DNA of 64,000 nt from Mycobacterium noviomagense. GTDB lineage: Bacteria; Actinomycetota; Actinomycetes; Mycobacteriales; Mycobacteriaceae. The DNA is taken from contig NZ_AP022583.1 of assembly GCF_010731635.1 (NCBI RefSeq), positions 2,852,001 through 2,916,000 on the forward strand, in the 5' to 3' direction. Positions 59,653 to 64,000 of the stretch are shown piece after piece. The notes under the pieces were generated by a model that saw only the letters and a list, made by a program, of their open reading frames with translations, searched no databases and was not told the DNA's origin. Within the stretch, counting starts at the first letter, position 1. Each line of letters starts with the position of its first letter. The translations under genes were made by a program, and so were the position numbers.

Positions 59653-60660
59653 ATGACGCTGCCGCTATTGGGTCCGCTGACACTGTCGGGCTTCCAAGAC
59701 GCCTGGTTCTTCTTGTTCCTGCTCGTTGTGCCGTTACTCGTCGCGCTTTATGTCGCAGGACGTTTGATCCGTCGTCGGCGGGTTTTGCGATTTGCCAACA
59801 TGGAGCTGTTGGAGAGCGTCGCGCCCCGCCGTCCGAGTCGCTTGCGCCATGTGCCGACCGCGCTGCTGGCCACATCGTTGGTGCTGTTGACGACGGCGAT
59901 GGCGGGGCCCACTCACGACATCCGGGTTCCGCTCAACCGTGCCGTGGTGATGTTGGTCATCGATGTTTCCGAATCGATGGCTGCCACCGATGTCGCGCCG
60001 AGTCGGCTGGCCGCCGCACAGGTCGCGGGTAAGCAATTCACTGACGAGTTGACGCCGGGCATCAATCTCGGCTTGGTGGAGTTCGCAGCCACTGCAACGC
60101 TGTTGGTTGCTCCGACAACTGACCGCGGCGCGGTGAAGGCGGCGATCGACGGCCTGCGGCCAGCGCCGAGAACCGCTACTGGAGAAGGTATTTTCACCGC
60201 GCTGCAGGCGATCGCCACGGTCGGCGCGGTAATGGGCGGCGGCCCCGGCCCACCGCCCGCGCGCATCGTCCTGGAATCCGACGGCGCCGAAAACGTACCG
60301 ATGAACCCCAACGACCCGCAGGGCGCCTTCACTGCCGCCCGAGCGGCGAAAGCGCAAGGCGTGCAGATCTCCACGATTTCCTTCGGCACACCCAACGGCA
60401 CCGTTGTCTACGAGGGCGCCACCTTGCCGGTTCCCGTGGACGACCAAACCCTGCAGCAGATCTGTCGGATCACAGGCGGTCAAGCGTTCCACGCGGACAG
60501 CCTGGACGCGCTTGAGAACGTCTACTCGACGCTGCAGCAGCAGATCGGCTTTCAAACCGTGCGTGGCGACGCCAGCGCCGGGTGGATCCTGCTGGGCGCT
60601 GTCGTCATGGCCGGCGCGGTCCTGGCGGGGCTGCTGTTGAACCGCAGGATTCCGGCGTGA
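59653..60660 (+). CDS. VWA-domain membrane protein, copy 1 (Rv1481/BatA-like)
   Basis: This 335-residue protein equals Mtb Rv1481 in length. It has two N-terminal membrane helices (about 17-40 and 62-84), a von Willebrand A domain (about 93-290) with the MIDAS metal motif [12 protein letters not shown] (DxSxS), a conserved Thr in [12 protein letters not shown] and Asp in ESDGAEN, and a third helix near 307-330 ending in NRRIPA. Such BatA-like proteins usually sit next to MoxR ATPase and DUF58 genes and work in envelope maintenance. Neither is nearby here. It faces copy 2 tail to tail with 3 bp between stops. Confidence 0.85.
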   Translation: MTLPLLGPLTLSGFQDAWFFLFLLVVPLLVALYVAGRLIRRRRVLRFANMELLESVAPRRPSRLRHVPTALLATSLVLLTTAMAGPTHDIRVPLNRAVVMLVIDVSESMAATDVAPSRLAAAQVAGKQFTDELTPGINLGLVEFAATATLLVAPTTDRGAVKAAIDGLRPAPRTATGEGIFTALQAIATVGAVMGGGPGPPPARIVLESDGAENVPMNPNDPQGAFTAARAAKAQGVQISTISFGTPNGTVVYEGATLPVPVDDQTLQQICRITGGQAFHADSLDALENVYSTLQQQIGFQTVRGDASAGWILLGAVVMAGAVLAGLLLNRRIPA

Positions 60661-60663
60661 GGA

Positions 60664-61644
60664 TCAGGCGGGCACCCGCCGGTTGATCAGGACCGCCAAC
60701 ACGGTGGCGATCGTGGCGGTGATGACCGCGAGGCGCAGCCAGCCGGCAGTGGCTGGGCCCGGCACCGTGCGATACCCGATTTCCTGCTGGATGGCGTCGT
60801 AACTTCGATTGAGCTCGCTGAGGTTGGTGGCGGTATAGGTCTGCCCTCCCGACAGCCGAGCAATCGTCGTCATCTGGTCGGTTTCGACCGGGACAGACAT
60901 GCGCTGCCCGTCCAGCTCGATGGAGCCGCCTTTCGTCCCGAACGAGATCGTGGAGATGGGCACCCCGTGATCCTTGGCGAGCCGCGCTGCCGTGTAGGCC
61001 CCGCGGGGATCGTTCGGATCGCCCGGCTTGTTCTCACCGCCATCCGAAAGAAGCACGATGCGGGCCGGTGGCGGGCCACCGCCGCCGACCAAGGCTGTGG
61101 TCGCGATCGCACGCAATGCCGTGAAGATCGCCTCACCGGTCGCCGTACTGTCGGCGAACTGAAGATGGTTCAGCGCGTCCAGAGTGGTTTGATGGTCCAC
61201 GCTCGGGGGCACCAGGAGATACGGCGTCCCTGCGAACGCGACGAGGCCGAGGTTGATGCCAGGCGTCAACTGACTGGCGAACTGTCCGGCCGCCTGCTCG
61301 GCAGCCTTCAGGCGATCGGGCGGAACATCGGTTGCGCGCATGGACTGCGACACGTCGATCACCAGCATGATGACGGCGCGGTTGCGGGGTATTCGGATGC
61401 TCTGGCTGGGGGTAGCCAGGGCCACCGTCAACAGGGCCAGACAGACAAGCGCGACCCCTATGGGAATGTGCTGCCAGAAGGACTGTGGCACGCTCGCCTC
61501 GGTGAACCGGCGCAGCCGCTGTCGGCGTCGCGCCTGGACGACGAGATAAACGACGAGCAGGGCAAGCGGCACCAAGCCAAACAGCAACATCTCGGGGCGT
61601 TGAAACCCGGATAGCGGTAGTGGACCAATGCCAGGCAGTGTCAT
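60664..61644 (-). CDS. VWA-domain membrane protein, copy 2 (Rv1481/BatA-like)
   Basis: This 326-residue paralogue of copy 1 has the same layout: two N-terminal helices, the VWA domain with VIDVSQSMRATD (DxSxS), TATGEAIFTALRAIAT and LSDGGENKPGDPNDPRGAYTAARLA, and a C-terminal helix ending NRRVPA. The proteins start alike (MTLPGIGPLPLSGFQ against [15 protein letters not shown]) but differ at many positions, so the duplication is old. The ATG at 61644 matches copy 1. It has its own promoter with a palindrome in the spacer at 61740-61768. Confidence 0.85.
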   Translation of the reverse strand: MTLPGIGPLPLSGFQRPEMLLFGLVPLALLVVYLVVQARRRQRLRRFTEASVPQSFWQHIPIGVALVCLALLTVALATPSQSIRIPRNRAVIMLVIDVSQSMRATDVPPDRLKAAEQAAGQFASQLTPGINLGLVAFAGTPYLLVPPSVDHQTTLDALNHLQFADSTATGEAIFTALRAIATTALVGGGGPPPARIVLLSDGGENKPGDPNDPRGAYTAARLAKDHGVPISTISFGTKGGSIELDGQRMSVPVETDQMTTIARLSGGQTYTATNLSELNRSYDAIQQEIGYRTVPGPATAGWLRLAVITATIATVLAVLINRRVPA

Positions 61645-61739
61645 GCAGCGTGCCAATCGGGCAGCAGGTCGCCTCTGAGCGCCACCGGAGCACCTCCACC
61701 TCTGGGCGCCCATGTGGGACGCCTGCGAACGCTGCGGTC

Positions 61740-61768
61740 AGTAAAAAGCAATCTGGATTGCCCGTCAA
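61740..61768 (-). promoter_or_regulatory. Promoter of the second VWA gene with an operator palindrome in the spacer
   Basis: On the minus strand TTGACG (61768-61763), a 17-bp spacer and TTTACT (61745-61740) form a sigma-70-type promoter. The spacer contains GCAATCCAGATTGC (61761-61748), a perfect palindrome with 6-bp arms. A protein bound there would block RNA polymerase. The remaining part of this 336-bp intergenic region holds a 41-bp repeat (61907-62002). Confidence 0.55.
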
Positions 61769-61906
61769 ACGCTCAAATAGACACAGAACGTTAACCGCAA
61801 GCATGTGGATATAGCCGAGCCGAGTGACTAAACTCGCCGCTGGCGCGACGGGCGCTTGCAGTCGAATTACCTTGTCGCCCTAGGTGATTGCGCTGCGCTC
61901 CGGATA

Positions 61907-62002
61907 TCGTCGCCGGCTCGCGGCGCTACTCGCGCCTTAGCCGCGACGCTCACGCTCAATGTCGTCGCCGGCTCGCGGCGCTACTCGCGCCTTAGCCGCG
62001 AC
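61907..62002. repeat. 41-bp direct repeat at the 3' end of satS
   Basis: A 41-bp sequence beginning TCGTCGCCGGCTCGCGGCGC is present at 61907-61947 and exactly again at 61962-62002, with 14 bp between. The second copy contains the last seven codons and stop of satS, so the first copy is a duplicated gene end downstream of the real one. Confidence 0.85.
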
Positions 62003-63252
62003 TCCACGAACCGCTCCAGCTGCTCCCACTCCCTTACCGCCTGCGCATACGGGGCCGTGGGCTTGCCCACCGAGTCCGGTTCGAGCACATACGCCACCAG
62101 CTTGCCCAGCGGCCGGTCGGTAGCGAGAGCCTTGTCGACGGTGTTGTCCTCGGCGTAGTCGCCGACGTCGCGAAGCAGCTCAACGGCCAAGTCGAGCTGC
62201 TCGCGGTCCAACGCATCGGGTCCGTCTGCCAGATCGTCGGCCAGGCCCGTCAAGACGTAGACGTTGTCGTCGGTGATATCGACGACCAGCGAGCCGTCGG
62301 TGGCCGCGGTGCGGATGTCGTCGTAGGTGCTCAGGTCGGACAGGTCGTGGTCGTGCTCGTCGGCGAGATAGCGGGCCAGTGCCCGCTCCGAGCTGAAGAC
62401 GCTGATGCGCCCGTTGCGCCCCAGAAAGATCGGGCGGTCGTCGAAATAGCAGCGCAGCGTATAGAACGTGCCGGCGCCGGTCATGATCTGGATCGGGTCG
62501 ATGCCGACCTTCAACCAGAAGTCCTCGTCGCTACCCAGCACCACACCCTCGGCACTAGCAGGTGCCTCCTCCGCGTCCTCGCTCTCCTCGCTGACGCCGG
62601 CGTCTACCGCCGTCTCCTCCTCGTCGCTGACGGTTTCCTCGTCGTCATCCTCGGGAGGTTCGGCCAACTCGGCGGCGGCCCGCCCGGAGGCCGCGGCATC
62701 GACATCCGGGGTGCGCACAATCTCGTCGATTGCGGCCAGAACGTCGTCCCAGCCTCGCCCGATGATCTCGGCGATCGCATTCCAGCGTTTGAGCCCGGCT
62801 TTGCCGCTGAAGTGCTCGATTCCGCCGGCCAGCGTGCCCAGAGTCGGGTTGCCGTTGAAGAACTTGCTGACTGCCGGCAATTCGCAGACCGAACCGATTG
62901 ACGACACGATCGTGAGCGTGGCCGCCAGGGAGTTGACCGACTCTTCGGTCGGCTTTTCGGCGACGAGTTCCTCAACGGTGACCAGGTCGAATTGTTTGTC
63001 ACCGGCCGGATTCAGTTTGTGGGCGTTGGCCTGAGTGAGGTCTTTCCATGCCGGGTGGTCGACCAGATCGTTGTCGGTGTCGGTGCGGACGAAGGCCGCC
63101 AGGTCGGCGACGGTTTCGAACCCGTAGAGGTCCTCGTCCTTACCGAGAAACGCCTCCCACTCGTCCCCGGCGTCGCGCCAGCGCGGCGCCCACAGCGTGT
63201 AGCGGTCGCCAACGGTCAGGCTTAGTCGGATAGGTACCAGCTCAGCAGCCAT
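61981..63252 (-). CDS. satS: SatS, chaperone for SecA2-dependent export
   Basis: This 423-residue protein matches Mtb Rv3311 (SatS, 420 residues) in length and in its place beside sapM. In Mtb, SatS is a cytoplasmic chaperone that stabilises SecA2 substrates such as SapM and promotes their export. The protein has no signal peptide. The N-terminal domain (1-190) begins PIRLSLTVGDRYTLWAPRWRD. A strongly acidic linker spans about 205-245 (EPPEDDDEETVSDEEE). The C-terminal domain (250-423) is where the Mtb chaperone activity maps. It lies 69 bp downstream of sapM on the same strand. Confidence 0.92.
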   Translation of the reverse strand: MAAELVPIRLSLTVGDRYTLWAPRWRDAGDEWEAFLGKDEDLYGFETVADLAAFVRTDTDNDLVDHPAWKDLTQANAHKLNPAGDKQFDLVTVEELVAEKPTEESVNSLAATLTIVSSIGSVCELPAVSKFFNGNPTLGTLAGGIEHFSGKAGLKRWNAIAEIIGRGWDDVLAAIDEIVRTPDVDAAASGRAAAELAEPPEDDDEETVSDEEETAVDAGVSEESEDAEEAPASAEGVVLGSDEDFWLKVGIDPIQIMTGAGTFYTLRCYFDDRPIFLGRNGRISVFSSERALARYLADEHDHDLSDLSTYDDIRTAATDGSLVVDITDDNVYVLTGLADDLADGPDALDREQLDLAVELLRDVGDYAEDNTVDKALATDRPLGKLVAYVLEPDSVGKPTAPYAQAVREWEQLERFVESRLRRE

Positions 63253-63321
63253 GCGGCACAGGATAACGACGAGTGCCCGTCCGGCCCGACCGAGGGCCGA
63301 CCGGGGCGACGCGGGCCGGCC

Positions 63322-64000
63322 TTAGGCTCCCCAGATATCAGTGATGGCAGGAGCGTTCGCAGCGTAGCCGGTTTTGGGCAGCCCGTACATCTGCTCGAGC
63401 GTCGATAACACGCTGTAGTGGCTGATCGGTTCGGGGTAGGCGCCGGGTTTGACGTTGGCTCCGTAGATGATCGTCGGGATCTGGTTACGTGCGGTGTTGT
63501 CGTCTTCGTCCCAGGTCACGATGAGCAGGCTGTTGTTGGTCTTCGCCCAGGCGGCGTACGGGGATAGGTTCTGGTACAGCCACGTGTCGCCTTGAGCGAC
63601 CGAACCGTCGTGCATGTCGTTGTCGAGATTGGGAATGACGAACGAAACCGTCGGCAGACTAGCGTAATTCGAGGGTGCGGGAAACGCCGAGAACGGCAGC
63701 GAGTAGTTCGGCGGGATGTTGCTGAAATCGACCCAGGGCACATGCTTGCGGGCGTATTTGCCTGCGCTGCAGGCCGGCGAGCCCACAGCGGGTAGGTCTT
63801 CGGCGAAACCGGCGAAGGTGTAGCCGGCGGCAAGTAATTCAGAACCGAGGTTGGGCGCGGCGCCGGCATTGACCGGGCACCGGTTTTCCTTCAATCCGAA
63901 CATGTTGCCGGCGAACAGCGCCAAGTAGTTGGGCTCGCTCGGGTGCGTTTCGGCGAAGGATTGCGTCATCGTTGCGCCGTTGGCGACAAGGGAGTTCAGA
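63322..64000 (-). CDS. sapM: SapM acid phosphatase, C-terminal part (continues beyond the window)
   Basis: About 225 C-terminal residues of a protein of about 300 are present; the reading frame runs open through the window edge (LNSLVANGATMTQSF). SapM is a secreted phosphatase that hydrolyses phosphoinositides and blocks phagosome maturation in Mtb. Visible blocks include HPSEPNYLALFAGN near the active site, VSFVIPNLDNDMHDGSVAQGDTWL with the conserved Asn/Asp metal residues, and LLIVTWDEDDN, typical of the phosphoesterase family of phospholipase C. The start codon and signal peptide are outside the window. satS lies immediately downstream. Confidence 0.93.
   Translation of the reverse strand, partial: LNSLVANGATMTQSFAETHPSEPNYLALFAGNMFGLKENRCPVNAGAAPNLGSELLAAGYTFAGFAEDLPAVGSPACSAGKYARKHVPWVDFSNIPPNYSLPFSAFPAPSNYASLPTVSFVIPNLDNDMHDGSVAQGDTWLYQNLSPYAAWAKTNNSLLIVTWDEDDNTARNQIPTIIYGANVKPGAYPEPISHYSVLSTLEQMYGLPKTGYAANAPAITDIWGA

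Noticed and set aside
61907..62002. Possible CRISPR array
   Set aside because: Only two repeats with a 14-bp spacer, and one repeat is the end of a gene; no cas genes in the window.

Overview
This is a chromosomal window from a Mycobacterium. The GC content is high and most gene starts are GTG or ATG. Nearly every gene matches a mycobacterial family, often at the length I recall for the M. tuberculosis (Mtb) protein. Gene order follows two Mtb neighbourhoods: Rv3391 to Rv3310 read backwards, with pieces of Rv0063-Rv0066 and copies of Rv1481 and Rv1747 embedded. The presence of satS-sapM, dnaE2, a conservon (mfpB operon) and an MmpS-MmpL pair suggests a non-tuberculous mycobacterium. The species cannot be named from the window. 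Mtb comparisons are from memory; no search was run.

Layout. 1-7 kb: lipid and cell-envelope genes (acrA1 fragment, lpqD, htdY, a dead beta-lactamase-like lipoprotein coupled to otsB2, a WS/DGAT). 7-11.7 kb: SOS-controlled dnaE2 opposite an M19 dipeptidase, then a nitroreductase and trmL. 12-16.2 kb: a four-gene conservon (sensor kinase, roadblock, DUF742, GTPase MfpB), without mfpA. 16.2-21.7 kb: FHA-FHA-ABC exporter, flavin oxidoreductase, folD and small membrane or secreted proteins. 21.8-26.1 kb: a Zeta/Phd toxin-antitoxin pair and mmpS-mmpL. 26.3-29.9 kb: a membrane protein, a bicovalent flavoenzyme and a 1,500-bp IS30-family element with a frame-broken transposase. 29.9-33.5 kb: the methionine operon metC-metX-methyltransferase behind a SAM-IV riboswitch. 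33.5-37 kb: both isocitrate dehydrogenases in tandem (icd2-icd1), ending in a long palindromic terminator. 37-44 kb: hydrolase, trpS, yhjD, nagA-sugI-dacB1. 44.2-50.5 kb: aminotransferase, sigJ (ECF41), lipase, AraC, carboxymuconolactone decarboxylase, enoyl-CoA hydratase and TetR. 50.5-54 kb: the sdhCDAB operon. 54.2-57 kb: the nucleoside salvage operon cdd-deoA-add. 57-57.9 kb: a MntA-HepT toxin-antitoxin pair. 58.1-61.7 kb: a FetAB-type ABC transporter and two VWA membrane proteins facing tail to tail. 62-64 kb: satS and the 3' part of sapM.

How the genes work together. The strongest functional couplings are: methionine synthesis under SAM feedback; the LexA box at dnaE2; SigJ with a promoter matching the remembered ECF41 consensus in front of a carboxymuconolactone decarboxylase gene; SatS next to its known export client SapM; and several 4-bp start/stop overlaps that define operons. 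Several predicted -10 boxes sit 7-9 nt before a start codon, which points to leaderless transcripts. The only stretches above 300 bp without a gene are 33,094-33,517 (riboswitch and divergent promoters) and 61,645-61,980 (promoter with a palindrome, plus a 41-bp repeat).
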